Source: Trifolium pratense (taxonomy: Eukaryota > Streptophyta > Magnoliopsida > Fabales > Fabaceae). From it: a stretch of DNA of 64,000 nt. Position numbers and translations under genes: made by a program. Where the stretch lies: the NCBI RefSeq assembly GCF_020283565.1, contig NC_060062.1, forward strand, positions 53,776,439 to 53,840,438. The letters run 5' to 3'. This document shows, in pieces, positions 23,348 to 34,691 of the stretch; position 1 is the first letter of the stretch, and each line of letters begins with the position of its first letter. Under the pieces are notes generated by a model, which was not told the DNA's origin, made no database searches, and was given only the letters and a program-made list of their open reading frames with translations.

Positions 23348-24592
23348 TTTTTTTTTAACGGAAAAATATTATTAATAATAATCAGGTCTCCGCACAAGAC
23401 GAACAGAGACTCGTAAAAGATGAGCTACAAATTAAAGGCGCCGTATATAAGCGGAACACCAATGAAATACCAAAACAAATACTACCTAAATATGTCTACT
23501 TCTAATCCCATTCTTAGAAAGACACTCTTCAGGTTCCAGACCACCAGAGAAGACATCAACCCGACCAAAAAAGATGTCAGTAGACACTAGCTCCCGATCT
23601 CGAATCAAAAGTGATCGGCCCATCAGGATCCAAAAAACAGCTCCTTTAGTTAAAAGTTGATGGGGCAACGGTAGAATGAGAATCTAGGTAGATAAGTCCC
23701 AGCTTGGAGACCGCCTCCAAACCGTCAACACCGACGTAGTAAAGGTCAACCAGATACAAAGAAACCTACAAATCTCAGCAGATTTGGGAACCATCAAAGA
23801 TTCAAAAAGAATCCTGCAAATCTCAACAAATTTGAAAATAGTCAGAGAAACGAGTATCATAGGAAAACCAATCACACACGGTATCAACCACACACCGGCG
23901 GCAACAGATCCAAGCACCACCACAACACCAACTCATCACCTCTAACCACCACCACGTCACCAAATCTGGACCCAAAGCACCACAAACAAAACTGAACCCA
24001 CAGAACCCAAGACTGGCCTGAAACTCCATAGCCCAACCGGATAGAGCTCCGACCAAACCAACACGCTGACTAGAAGCGGTGCCGCCATCACCCTCATAAC
24101 CTTCAAATCGAGAAAACAAAAACGAAAACAGGAGGAGGAAGAAACGCAGATCTGAGAAACGAAAAAAAAATGGCCACATTCAGAAATAACAAAAAAACAG
24201 AAAAATACAAAAAAAGAAAAACGAACAAAACAGAGAGGAAGAACACAAACACAAGTCTTCCGCAAAACACGGAAACAAAATCGAAAACAGGAAAAAATGA
24301 ACCTTGAAACAGAGAGCCACAAAGGAGGAAGAACATGCACAAACACAGATCCAGAAAACACGTAAACAAAATTGAAAACAGAAATGAAAAACACAGAGGT
24401 TCAAAACGCAGATCCGCCGCAAAAACACAGAGACATCGGAGAGCTGACATAAAGGAGATGCGGATGGCCTAGCACCACTCATCGCACCACCAAAAATGGT
24501 TCTACATCTTGAAACAAGGGTTTGGATGAAAGGGAATGGGTGGAGGCTGATAGCTTAGAGAGAAGGCAGAGAAACTAGATGTTTAGAGAGAG
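23348..24592 (-). mobile_element. Non-autonomous LINE-like element, copy B, inverted
   Basis: On the minus strand it starts CTCTCTCTAAAC at 24592 and ends in a poly(A) tail (poly-T at 23348-23356). A 9-bp target duplication AAATAAAGG flanks it (23339-23347 and 24593-24601). It therefore inserted into or just beside the tail of copy A, giving a tail-to-tail pair. Its 1245-bp length equals copy A. No coding domain is seen. Confidence 0.75.
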
Positions 24593-24601
24593 AAATAAAG
24601 G

Positions 24602-24908
24602 GGGATTGATAATAGAGTTATAGTAGGAAATATGAAATATAATAGAAATGTTTTTATTTTATGGCCGACTCGTGAAAGAAGACTTAAATTATTTTTAAGC
24701 TTTTTATTTGATAAAAACTCCACTCACCCACTTAATCACGCACCCGTTACTTCTCATATTCAATCCTACACTTTGTGACTCTAAGACTTCAAATTCATCT
24801 CTGTCCTCAACTATTTTCTTCATGGTTGCCTTCGTACAAGTTGCTCCTACAATGTTGACTATTTCCTTTGAACTCAAAATACTAAAGAGAACACCAAGTT
24901 GATTTTGT
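24602..24908. other. Unique-looking spacer
   Basis: AT-rich sequence between two LINE-type insertions. No gene is seen. Confidence 0.4.
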
Positions 24909-25179
24909 GAACCTCTAAGTTTTTTTTTTTTGAAGAAGCTAAAATGAGATATATATTAACTAAAAAATAGTCACCTCAGCACAAGGTGTGCCGAGATGGG
25001 CTGTCGGAGTTTACAAAGAGACAGAAAAGAAAAATATAAAGATCAAAATCATACAAGGCCCAAACATAACAAAGGACTAGACCACCAGCTATGGTAGTTT
25101 AAAGCCAAAGTAACATTCTTCAACTTCAACCACCTATAAGAAAAATAACTTGATCTTGTCCAATAACTGGAGAGAAGTG

Positions 25180-27219
25180 CTAGTTGAGCCTCTGAACAAT
25201 CTGTGATTTCTTTCCGTCCATATAACCCATACGCTGACAAGCCAAATAAGCTGCAAAAAATCCACCAACTAATGATGTGAAATGAACGAAATGATCCCGG
25301 ACAGTACTGGAGTCCGTCAAAGAAATGTCAATCCACGTGCAGACTAAAGCCCAAAGAGAACAAAAGAAACCGCGGGATATGAATAAATGATGAGCCGACT
25401 CTGCCTCCCCACAACCAGCTACGCACAACTGTGCTGGAGAAGATAAGATGCCTCGAGTGACCAGGTTGGACTTCGTAGGTAACCTGTCACGAAGTAGACG
25501 CCACACAAAGATGGATACCTTCAAAGGAACCTGAGGATGCCAAATAAGATGTTCTGCATCATCCACAGGAACCGAATCACGAGTAGTCAGGAGCTGGTAA
25601 ACTCCTCGAACAGTGTAACCTGTGTCAGGATCTGGCTGCCACCACTACCTATCTGAGTACTGTGCCTGTAAAGAAATGTTAGAAAGTAAAAACTGACACT
25701 CCCTCAACATGTCCTCCTCCCACACCCTCAACTGCCTCCGCCAAACCCAAGCCGCCCCATCCATCCCCCACCCTAACGAGAACATCTCAGCCACCGTACG
25801 CAATTTGGTCTCTGATAAAGCAAACAGACGGCCAAATCGCTCACATAAAGGAGTCTCATCCACCCAAGGGTCAGTCCAAAAAAGGGTATCTAAACCGTCC
25901 CCCACCCTCCTAACAACATGCTCCCCGAACCAACCTCCCCTGACTCTCCAACACCATCCCTAATGCTCATTATCTCTCGCCACCACAAAGACCCTCGCCG
26001 CACTCCAACTCGCAATCTCCCTCGCTCCACCCCATAACGAGCTGCCAACACACGAAACCACAACCCCTCTCGATCCACTAACATCCTCCAACACCATTTA
26101 CCTAACAGTGCCAAATTAAACTCCCGCAACTGTCGTACCCCCAAACCACCATACTCTTTCCGTAAACAAATAGTTTTCCAATTAACCCAAGGTGTTTTCC
26201 GAAAGTCCTCACACCCCCCCCCCCGCCCCCCCCCCCCCCCCCCAAATAAAAGTAATTAAAAGAGATTCAATAGAGGAAATGATACATGAAGGAGATTTGA
26301 AGAAGGATAGAGCATAGACAGGTAGAGATGTCAAGACAGACTTAATCAAAACCAGACGACCACCAAAAGAAAGAAAGCGACTCTTCCACCCAGATAATCT
26401 ATTCTTTAAACGTTCCAAACCCGGTGTCCAGAAGCCCAAACGCCTCGAATCACCCCCAATAGGAAGACCCAGGTAAAGGAAAAGAATTTTTCCCACTTTA
26501 CAACATAAAGCAGACGCAGCTTCGCCTAACCAGGATTCAGGAATATTCACCCAACAAGCATACTTTTGTTAAAATTGACCTTTAATCCTGACATAGTCTC
26601 AAACAACACCAGTAACGCTCGCAGAGCCCGTACATTAGCCCAACTCTTCGCCCCCATTAACAGAGTGTCATAAGCAAACTGCAAGTTCGACACCAAAATA
26701 GGATCCGACTCCCCTAAACTATATCCCACAAATAAATTACGCGCTACCATAGCCTCCATCGACACATTTAACCCCTCAGCAGCCAAGAGGAAAAGAAAAG
26801 GAGATAACAGATCTCCTCGTCTAAGGCCTCTCTCGAGAGGGAACTCATCTGTTGGGCTACCATTGACCAGAATAGATGTCGTAGCCGTACCCACACACTC
26901 CCTAATCCACTTCCTCCACAAAGCAAGAAACGACATACTCTCCATAACCTTGTCCAAATAACTCCAATCCACCGAATCATAGGCTTTCTCGAAATCCACC
27001 TTGAAAAACATAAGTTCCTTCTTTGACTTCTGAGCCTCATCTACAACCTCATTAGCTATAAGAATTCCATCCAGAATCTGCCTATCCTTAACGAACACCG
27101 TCTGAGACTCTGAGATCACACTTCCTATAACAAGACGTAACCGATTCGTGAGGACCTTCGCCAAAATTTTGTAAATGCTACCAACTAACGATATCGGCCG
27201 AAAATCATTCAGCCGTTGA
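25180..27219 (-). pseudogene. L1 ORF2 fragment: reverse transcriptase and zf-RVT
   Basis: Reading on the minus strand, 27219-26547 encodes an RVT_1 domain (FRPISLVGSIYKILAKVL, then FFKVDFEKAYDSVDWSYLD). The catalytic FADD box is changed to FAYD in the segment NLQFAYDTLLMG, losing a metal-binding aspartate. It continues in pieces through YLGLPIGGDSRR, LALLGKWCWRMLVDREGLW and, at 25566-25180, a zf-RVT domain (VSIFVWRLLRDRLPTKSNL, GCGEAESAHHLF). Frameshifts and stops separate the pieces, including around a poly-C run at 26214-26243. The endonuclease is missing. It is dead and sits in an older insertion. Confidence 0.92.
26214..26243. repeat. Poly-C tract
   Basis: Thirty bases, all C except one G at 26225, falling in the WGG-rich stretch of the L1 ORF2. 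Homopolymer slippage here disrupts the frame; assembly error is also possible. Confidence 0.85.
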
Positions 27220-27230
27220 GAACCTCTAAG

Positions 27231-27656
27231 ATAATGGGTATGATTTCATTGAAAATCTAATGGAAATGGATTAGTTCATTTTCTTCTACAAGGAAAATTT
27301 ATCAATTAAAGATATTTCTCAAATATAAATTAACAATACGTTGAAAAGGATTTTTGAAAAGTTTTTTTTTGCACTTTCAACTATAAAATTAATTATTACG
27401 AAATGTATATAATTTTTTTTAGCTTCATTTAAAAAATAAATAAAACTGTCATGCACTCAGTCGATCTACAAACCAAAGCAATATCATCCACGCATTGCAA
27501 CAATTAATAAAACTCGAAATACAAAAATTGCAAATAGTAAATAAAAGATTAATATGCAAAAAAGAAAAACATGAAATTAAATTATAGTTCATCAATACTT
27601 GAATTTCAAATGAAGTAAGAATACGGGGAAATAGAATACTTCAATATTAGAAGATG

Positions 27657-27709
<53 letters not shown>

Positions 27710-27712
27710 CAT
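27231..27712. other. AT-rich spacer with (TTA)n
   Basis: This AT-rich stretch precedes the ZF-HD stop codon. A (TTA)n microsatellite of about 16 units occupies 27660-27709, just after the gene's 3' end. No gene is seen. Confidence 0.6.
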
Positions 27713-28459
27713 CTAGGGCATTTTACCCAAGGTATGCTTGTTGTTATGTATCCAAATGTTAAATACATGACGCTGCACCCCAATTTGCTTACAAAACTCC
27801 TCAACAATATTCCCATCTTTCTTTTGGATCTTCCAACCCAATGTTATAGCAAAATCCATCATCATCTCCTTTTGTTTGGTAGTGAACTTCGTCCTGAACC
27901 TCTTCTTCGAATTCGACGAACCTTCTCCACAACCTTGGATATGCTCTAAAACATGATGAACATGAACATTTTCTTCATTACCCCCCCTCGAGATGTGGGC
28001 TCCATCAGATGAAGGTAGAGCTAAAGTAGTTCCAGTCCCCCTTGATGCTCCAGTCACATGATGATTATCATTTGATGTATGATAATACGCTTTGAAAGGA
28101 GTCGAAGGTGAAAGCTGACATGGGTTATTGAACAACAAAGGTGTCACATCTTCGGGCACAACAACTGTCTCTTTCCGATGAAAGTTTCTATGACAACTGC
28201 ATGCCGCACATTTATAAAACTCTATGCTTCCTTCTTCACTTGTTGGTAAAAACTCACAGCAGCCATCAATAGCATAACCACCTATGCTAGAAGCATGATT
28301 CTTTAAACATTCCTTGAAATTTGACTTGATACTATTGTTTTGAACATACATAGGAGATTTCTCAACTTGGGTTGACGTTTTCATTCGTGATGAGTTAATT
28401 GTCACTGTGTCAGCTTTAGTACTCATCACTATCTCGTCATTTTTTTCTTCGATTTCCAT
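27713..28459 (-). CDS. Zinc-finger homeodomain (ZF-HD) transcription factor
   Basis: One exon encodes 248 residues, starting MEIEEKNDEI. The frame is open 20 codons further upstream, but TTAACAG directly before GGCAAATGG looks like a splice acceptor, so I place the start at 28459 and a 5' UTR intron above it. Residues 48-96 form the ZF-HD dimerisation finger (FKECLKNHASSIGGYAIDGC, CEFLPT, FYKCAACSCHRNFHRKE). Residues about 185-246 are the homeodomain (KKRFRTKFTTKQKEMMMDFA, IGVQRHVFNIWIHNNKHTLG). ZHD proteins bind DNA as homo- or heterodimers in the nucleus and regulate floral and vegetative development. Both domains look intact; the linker is short. Confidence 0.93.
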   Translation of the reverse strand: MEIEEKNDEIVMSTKADTVTINSSRMKTSTQVEKSPMYVQNNSIKSNFKECLKNHASSIGGYAIDGCCEFLPTSEEGSIEFYKCAACSCHRNFHRKETVVVPEDVTPLLFNNPCQLSPSTPFKAYYHTSNDNHHVTGASRGTGTTLALPSSDGAHISRGGNEENVHVHHVLEHIQGCGEGSSNSKKRFRTKFTTKQKEMMMDFAITLGWKIQKKDGNIVEEFCKQIGVQRHVFNIWIHNNKHTLGKMP

Positions 28460-28598
28460 TTGCCCTGTTAATAAGCAAAAACTTGAAAAGAAAACAAAAA
28501 ATGGAATGGAAAACAACATAGTATACTTTTGGAAGAGTAAAAGTATGATGTGTTTTTGCTACTTTGTTTTTCCGATAATAAATTGTTTCTCCATCACT

Positions 28599-28602
<4 letters not shown>

Positions 28603-28690
<88 letters not shown>
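28603..28690. repeat. (TA)n microsatellite upstream of the ZF-HD gene
   Basis: About 44 perfect TA units lie 144 bp 5' of the ZF-HD start codon, within its leader intron or promoter. Length polymorphism is likely. Confidence 0.97.
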
Positions 28691-28697
<7 letters not shown>

Positions 28698-30235
28698 TTA
28701 CTCGGTAACTTTATTATTATCTAGAAACTTCGATGTTAAGTATTAAGTAATTCTCACATAAGAACAAACATATTTTGAAAAATTACCCGTAAGAGACTTA
28801 ACTTGTTCATAGTCAAACAATTAATTATCATTAAATACTAACAAATTTGAATGTAGTCTCTACTTATTTACTTGTTCTTTTTTAATTTAACTTGTTCTCT
28901 CTGTTCTTCTTAGTTGTTGTTTTAATGTTATTTACAAATTAATAAATTTTATTATTTTTGATGAAATTACTTTTTTATACAATACAATTAACTATTCCTT
29001 ATCTCATTCTACTTGTTTATTTCTTTGCAATAAATAGTTAAATTTGTTATTTACAAATCGATAGTTAGTGTTTTGCAAACGAAAAATCAATAGGGACACA
29101 AATTTTCTACCAAAGCGACACTTAAACAACCACAAAGGGAGTACTAATTTTGTTTAGCTCCACAATTCTTTTTGATGAATTAAATTTGTTATTTTCCATC
29201 ATAAAAGTTAGTACGCCTCTTTTTAATGCAGTTTTTCCGCTCTGTAGTTAATGATGATTTGACTTTAAATATTTTTTTTACAATTAATTTTTTATGACGT
29301 GGCATATTAACTTTGTAAGATTTTTTTTTTGTGTGAACAAGATGCTCTTATTAGAGACGGATTTCACATTGTCCCTCACTAATATAATGTTTTTAGTAGT
29401 ATAAAAATAGAATATTGTGATATACTCCATTTGCACCTGATTATAAGACATTTTTAAAAAAAAAGTTTATCCCTATATATAAAAACTACTCTATAAATTT
29501 CTAGATACTTTTATTACTCTTTTCTCAAATATATTTTTTATATTAAGATCACCAACTATATCATAAAAAATATACTAGTATCACTAATTTACATTGAAAT
29601 ATGAAAAATTAACATTTTTTTTAAAAACTATTTGAAGAGGGATAAACCCAATTTTAAGGCATTTCATTGTTTTTCTCACAATCAAAATATGTCATTTAAT
29701 ATTGTAATACTCGGCAGACTAGGGCTTGGATTGATTTACTTTTTAATATACTTTTATGGTGCATTTTTTTCTTCTTGAAATGTTTCTCAATTAATACAAC
29801 CGTGGATTGACGTCAACAAAAGAAATCCTCAATTTTATTTTTTGGTTCAAATAACACTTACAAATAGACTTATAATATGCTAGAAATTTAATATCAAAAT
29901 AAGAAGGTAAAAAATAAATTTAATAGGTACAATATATTAAAATAATTTTTAATATTTAGAGAAAAAACATAGAGGCGTTTTTTTTACATGAACATAGACG
30001 TATTTTAAAATTACATTCATTCTTCGGCTTTTCCGCATACTTTTCTTGCATATTAAATCATATATGTTAGAGTTTTGTATTTAAAACATGATTGACTAAT
30101 ATCAATATATGTAGTAAATTGTATTAACTATAGTTTGAGTAAAACAAAAATTGCTTCTGACACACTTTTAATGTGGAGAAGTAGGGAAATCCGGGTTCGA
30201 ACCTAATGCCTTCAATAATGTTTTTGATTGCTACC
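28691..30235. other. AT-rich intergenic region
   Basis: No gene or clear element ends are seen. The stretch 29430-29700 has inverse-related phrases (ATTATAAGACATTTTTAAAA against TTTTAAGGCATTTCATTG) of the kind found in small plant repeats. Confidence 0.4.
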
Positions 30236-30586
30236 TGTTAAGAAGTCTCACATCGGGTGTGAGATGACATGAATGTGTGTTTATAAGCGAGGGCAATCCT
30301 CGCCTTACTAGTCGGTTTTTTAGGGTTTAGTTAGGCCCAACTCTCAATTCTAAAATGGTATCAGAGCCTCTCCATGATCCATTGGGCCACCTGTTATCAG
30401 GTTTCCGCTATCGGGCCACCCACCATTTATTTCCACACACTAATCCCAATAGTGTTGGGCGTGAGGGGGGTGTTGAGAAGTCTCACATCGGCTGTGAGAT
30501 GGCCCGAATGTGTGTTTATAAGTGATGACAATCTTCACCTTAATTTTTTATGCTTGAGTTAGGTCGAACTCTCATTTTTAAGACTA
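30236..30586 (+). mobile_element. TRIM retrotransposon, complete copy 3
   Basis: The left LTR (30236 to about 30355) begins TGTTAAGAAGTCTCAC, the primer-binding site TGGTATCAGAGC lies at 30356-30367, the polypurine tract is GTGAGGGGGG, and the right LTR is 30471-30586. A 5-bp duplication CTACC flanks it (30231-30235, 30587-30591). At 351 bp with no coding capacity it is a TRIM. Other copies sit at 10921, 11668, 46859 and 47886. Confidence 0.87.
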
Positions 30587-30591
30587 CTACC

Positions 30592-31152
30592 AACAGGGTT
30601 ACACTTATGGGATTTCCTCTCACTAATTTTATTTTCTACAAATATTCTTTAGTATTAAATATGCTTTAGTCCCTACAAAATCATTAGCTTACAAGTTTAG
30701 TCCTTATTTAATTTTAATCCTCCATAATTTTACAATTTGTGAGAATACTTCCTATTTTGAAACTTTTTTTTAAAAGTTTAGTCCCTATTAACTTTTTTGA
30801 TGATATCTTGATTTTACAAGAGAATTGAGATCCTAGTCATGGCCTAAGTATTAAATTTTGTGCACATTAATGGAGAGTATCATTACATACAAGTCATTTC
30901 TAACATGAAAGAGTGGTTCAAGTGGTGCATGATGCACAAATCATGAATAACATTATAACTGAAATTCTGGTATCACTAGAATGATGTTATCAAAGATGTC
31001 CCAACAACATCTTTATACTAAGACCTTCAGCAAACCCTTGGTTTACGTCTTATAACCTCGACACTACTCATGCAACTTCTGCCTATGAACTCCTAGACAT
31101 GAGATCCCATCTCACTTCCACTCACTCAACACAACCTATGTTGTTTATACAA
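30592..31152. other. Intergenic DNA
   Basis: No gene is seen. Positions 30927-30957 recur in inverted orientation at 32048-32078 (shared CATGAATAACATTATA), described under findings. Confidence 0.4.
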
Positions 31153-31781
31153 TGTTGGGAATAATGTGGTAACAACTTACCGAGACAATACTTCACTCTT
31201 GCTTAAAAGCTTCAAGTGAATCACACACAGTTAACTCCGTACTTCAAAGCTTAGGAGTAACCTTACAATAATAAACTCAGTTCTTAACTTGTGTTATAGA
31301 ATCCACAAGTAAGAATCACAATAAACAAATACAGACACAAAGACTCAATAAAGACTCAATATGTATTTTCTAATACTTTTCAATGAGATGCATAGTCTTG
31401 AACTTGGTCTTCACATATATAGTAAACTAGCACGCTCCTCTTGCTTCAGAAAAGATAGGACGCTCCTTGAGAATCATAAAAGGTGATCTGATTCATTTTT
31501 CAATCTTCATTAAGGATATATCAAGACTTTCCAAAAGTGTTTGAATGGCTTGGAAGATAGGATAAATCATACAGCTATTCCATTAAGTCTGACTTATCTC
31601 AAAAACACCTGATCAGATCAAATCTTCAATAAGCGCGCTCTTAAGTGGATTTTCATATATAGCAGATGCCCATATTAAATGCGCGAGATTTCCTTTAGCA
31701 AATAGGATGTTGTAACATGTTTTCCAACATCTCGTAAGCATATTTGTTTTAGCAAAATTAAGCCAATTCAAATATCCAACA
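31153..31781 (-). repeat. Probable solo LTR
   Basis: The stretch starts TGTTGGGAATAAT and ends ATATCCAACA, giving the TG...CA ends of an LTR about 629 bp long with inverted terminal TGTTGG. No partner LTR or primer-binding site is nearby and no clean target duplication was found, so it is probably a solo or broken LTR. Confidence 0.5.
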
Positions 31782-31782
31782 A

Positions 31783-32050
31783 TAACGAATACGAATTTTA
31801 CAAAATTCGTCGTTGGATTGAAAGTTTATATCATATGGATTTTCCATAATTATTTTTTTAAAGAAATTGAAAATCATTTGATTTGTTATTGAGACCATCA
31901 AGATTAATCGGGTTCAATAAAAACCCATAAACCATTAATCTTAATGACTCTCAATCACATATTAAATGATTTTTAACTTCTTTTTATGGATGATCTGTAT
32001 GGTATAAAATTTCAATCAAATGTTGAATTTTGTAAAATTCGTATTCGTTA
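31783..32050. mobile_element. MITE with long inverted repeats
   Basis: The ends TAACGAATACGAATTTTAC and its inverse GTATTCGTTA form arms of about 110 bp that pair over nearly the whole 268-bp element. This fits a hairpin-type MITE. The superfamily is not clear. Confidence 0.75.
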
Positions 32051-32068
32051 TAATGTTATTCATGACTT

Positions 32069-32830
32069 GTGCACCATGTACAACTTGAGACTCATCAGCT
32101 GCAACTCCATGTATGTGAACCCCATAAGAAAACTCCAGCTGCAACTCATGTGAAGCTATCAAAAGACGAAAGTGGAGTTGATGTAGATCAACGTCTCCAC
32201 AAAAGCATGATAAGAAGTTTAGTATACCTCACAACAAGCAGGCCTAACATCACTTTTATTGCAGGAGTGTGTGCAAGATATGAAGCTAAACCTAAGGCTA
32301 GTCATCTGATTCAAGTAAAGAGAATTATCAAATATATAAATGGAACCTACAACTATGGAATTCTGTATTCCCATGATCACAACCCAATACTGGTAGGGTG
32401 TTGTGATGCAAATTGAGCTGAAACTACTGCAAATGATAGAAATAGTACATCACATGGATGCTTCTTGGCAACAACAATCTCATGGTTCAACAAGCAGAAT
32501 GTGTCTCATCATCTATTGCAAAAATTGAATGCATTGCTGCAGGGAGCAGCTGCACTAAGTTGTTTTGGATGAAAGATATGTTGAAGGAGTACAATGTCGA
32601 ACAAGATGTCATGACATTATTCTATGACAACCTGAGTGCCATCAATATCTCAAAGAATCCTGTTCAACACGGTAGAACCAAACACATTGACATTCATCTC
32701 CATTTCATCAAGCACCTTGAGCATATAACAACTGGAAAATAGTTTGCATACATCGTCACTAAAGCTTTGGATGCTGCTCAGTTTGAAAAGTTAAGGAGTG
32801 CTATTGGTGTTTGTATATGTGAAAGTCTTG
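32069..32830 (+). pseudogene. Copia pol remnant: RT end and RNase H
   Basis: The first frame carries KKTPAATHVKLSKDESGVDV and MIRSLVYLTTSRPNITF, a degenerate copia RT C-terminus, and stops at 32414. From 32458 another frame carries the RNase H part (IECIAAGSSCTKLFWMKDML, NLSAINISKNPVQHGRTKHI, then ALDAAQFEKLRSAIGV). Stops and at least one frameshift separate them. The upstream gag, protease and integrase are absent. Confidence 0.9.
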
Positions 32831-33305
32831 TAAACTACCACAGACTAAGAAGATATGCAAATGAAAGAAAGAATGCATGTAAAGTACGAGAAAAAGACTT
32901 AAACAAATGGTATCATGGAAGAAAGGATGGCCTGACATTGTGTTCAACATTTGTCTCAAGCTTGATGGTATTTTCTACCCCTAATTTAAAGATTGCATAC
33001 CTTCGTCAAATTATGGTAAAAAGGGGGAGTATAATAATATGTGTGATTAGTAGTATGCTCAAAATTTATGAGTGTTGCAACCACTTAGTCTTGATCACTC
33101 TGATTAAGTACTTGTGTTGCTGTATATGCTTCGTGGTTTACTAGTATGTGTTAGGTATGCGCGCTTTAAATGCTGAAGGCGATCTCATTCAATCAAGATT
33201 GAAGATTCTTGAAGATTGAAGACATACTAATTTGAAGATCAGATTGAAGATTATCTCATGCATATCTCGTAAGTTGTTTTAGCCAAAATTTGTCAAAGGG
33301 GAGAT
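32831..33305 (+). other. 3' non-coding region of the copia remnant
   Basis: This follows the RNase H remnant and contains a purine run AAAAAGGGGGAG near 33018. The frame 32767-33144 continues past the pol end without a recognised domain. Confidence 0.45.
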
Positions 33306-34124
33306 TGTATTTCCTTTTGGGTTGGTTGCATTAGCTAAAACAACATGTTTAGTACAAATGTGATGGTGCAACATGTGGGACAAGATGTTCTAGCTTGGGT
33401 GCAACATCTGGCCATAGGTTGAACTATTCCATAAGTTTATTTTATGCGTGTTTGTCTTGCGACTCTGTTACAACTCAAATACATGAAATTAAGATTGCAT
33501 GTTATCAGAAGATTTGCTATCAAGCTTGTTTGTTAAATATGATTGGAAGATTTAAAACAAACTCCAATAAGATCATAACTAACTTTGAAAGATTAAAAAC
33601 AAACCTTATCTTTTTGTAAAGTTAGTTTTAAAACAAATCTTATCTTTTGCAACTCAAATCTCAAGCATATCTCAAGAGTTGCATCATTATATAAAGAGAC
33701 TTAACAGAACGTTTTCAAGTATGAGCAAGAATTGAAGATATCTAGGTTTAGAGTTATTTGTGAGTCATTAGTTAGAGTTATTTGTGTTGTTAAATGGTAT
33801 TTCAACACGAGTTATTACTTGAATAAATCACTTGGGTTAGTGATTAGGAAAATGAGTGGGTTCTCATATTTAGGGGAATTCCTAAGTAGACATTTCACTT
33901 GGATTAGGAAGAGGCATTGAACGACATATGGCTTGTTGTTCTTATAAATCTAAAGTGTTCTAATTCAAAGTAGTAGTTTTCCTTTCCTGGATTGGTATCC
34001 CCCAGAGAATGTGGAGTTTCATCGAACTGGGTAAACAATTACTTGTGTCCTTATTGCTTTCATTATTTATTTTCTTGCTTGTATCATATTGGTGTACACG
34101 TTGTGTCAGATCTCGTGTCCCACA
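33306..34124 (+). repeat. Putative 3' LTR of the copia remnant
   Basis: It follows the polypurine-like CAAAGGGGAGAT, begins TGTATTTCC and could end GTGTCCCACA. It includes GAACTGGGTAAACAATT, also found near the LTR end of the copia derivative at 12230. The left LTR is absent, so the borders are a guess. Confidence 0.4.
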
Positions 34125-34691
34125 TATTTGTCCCCTAAAGAACATAATTTCAATAAATTTGATATAAATTTTATTATTAATTAAGAATGTTCTTTTATGT
34201 CATTTAACACCTATCAGCTAGTTGAACTGCTAATTTTACCAAACACTGCAATTAGCTTATCAACTATAAACTATAAACTATCAGCCATCAACTATAAATC
34301 ATAAGCTATCATATCAGGCATCCACCTACTTTTACTAAAAAGAACCTAAATTTGTTGTTGGGACTAAAAAACTTTTTGAATGATTTTTTTTTTTGAATTT
34401 TTGGATTATATCCCAAACCAACTTTCCATATGATCCTTTTTGGTTCCCTAAAATAATATTCAAGTTTTCTCTCCCCACTGTGAATTGTGCAAGTGTAGTA
34501 TGCAAATCTTCAATTTTATTTTTTAAAATGCTGCAATCATCACACTTGAAAATATTTTCCTTTTTATTTTCACAAAAGGTACAAGGAGATATTTCAATTG
34601 CAAAATAGTGTTGATCAATATCATTTTAATTCTGCTTATTATATCTTACTTGTCATTCAACACTAAGATTTAATTTATTTATTTTTATACA
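34125..34691. other. AT-rich intergenic DNA
   Basis: Short repeats of TATAAACTAT/CATCAACTATAAA at about 34260-34320 only. No gene is seen. Confidence 0.4.

Larger units (their letters stand above)
24920..27219 (-). mobile_element. 5'-truncated L1-type LINE
   Basis: A poly-T run at 24920-24931 is the poly(A) tail of a minus-strand element. An 11-bp target duplication GAACCTCTAAG is perfect at 24909-24919 and 27220-27230. The body is the 3' part of L1 ORF2 (reverse transcriptase and zf-RVT), starting abruptly at the QRLNDFRPISLV segment of the RT domain. Truncation at the 5' end is usual for target-primed insertion. Confidence 0.95.

Noticed and set aside
23823..24450. Several overlapping minus-strand frames of 100-145 codons
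   Set aside because: They occur in different frames of the T-rich copy B and resemble each other only in composition; no conserved protein is seen.
28407..28724. Frame with a run of YIYIYI
   Set aside because: It is the translation of the (TA)n microsatellite plus antisense of the ZF-HD gene.
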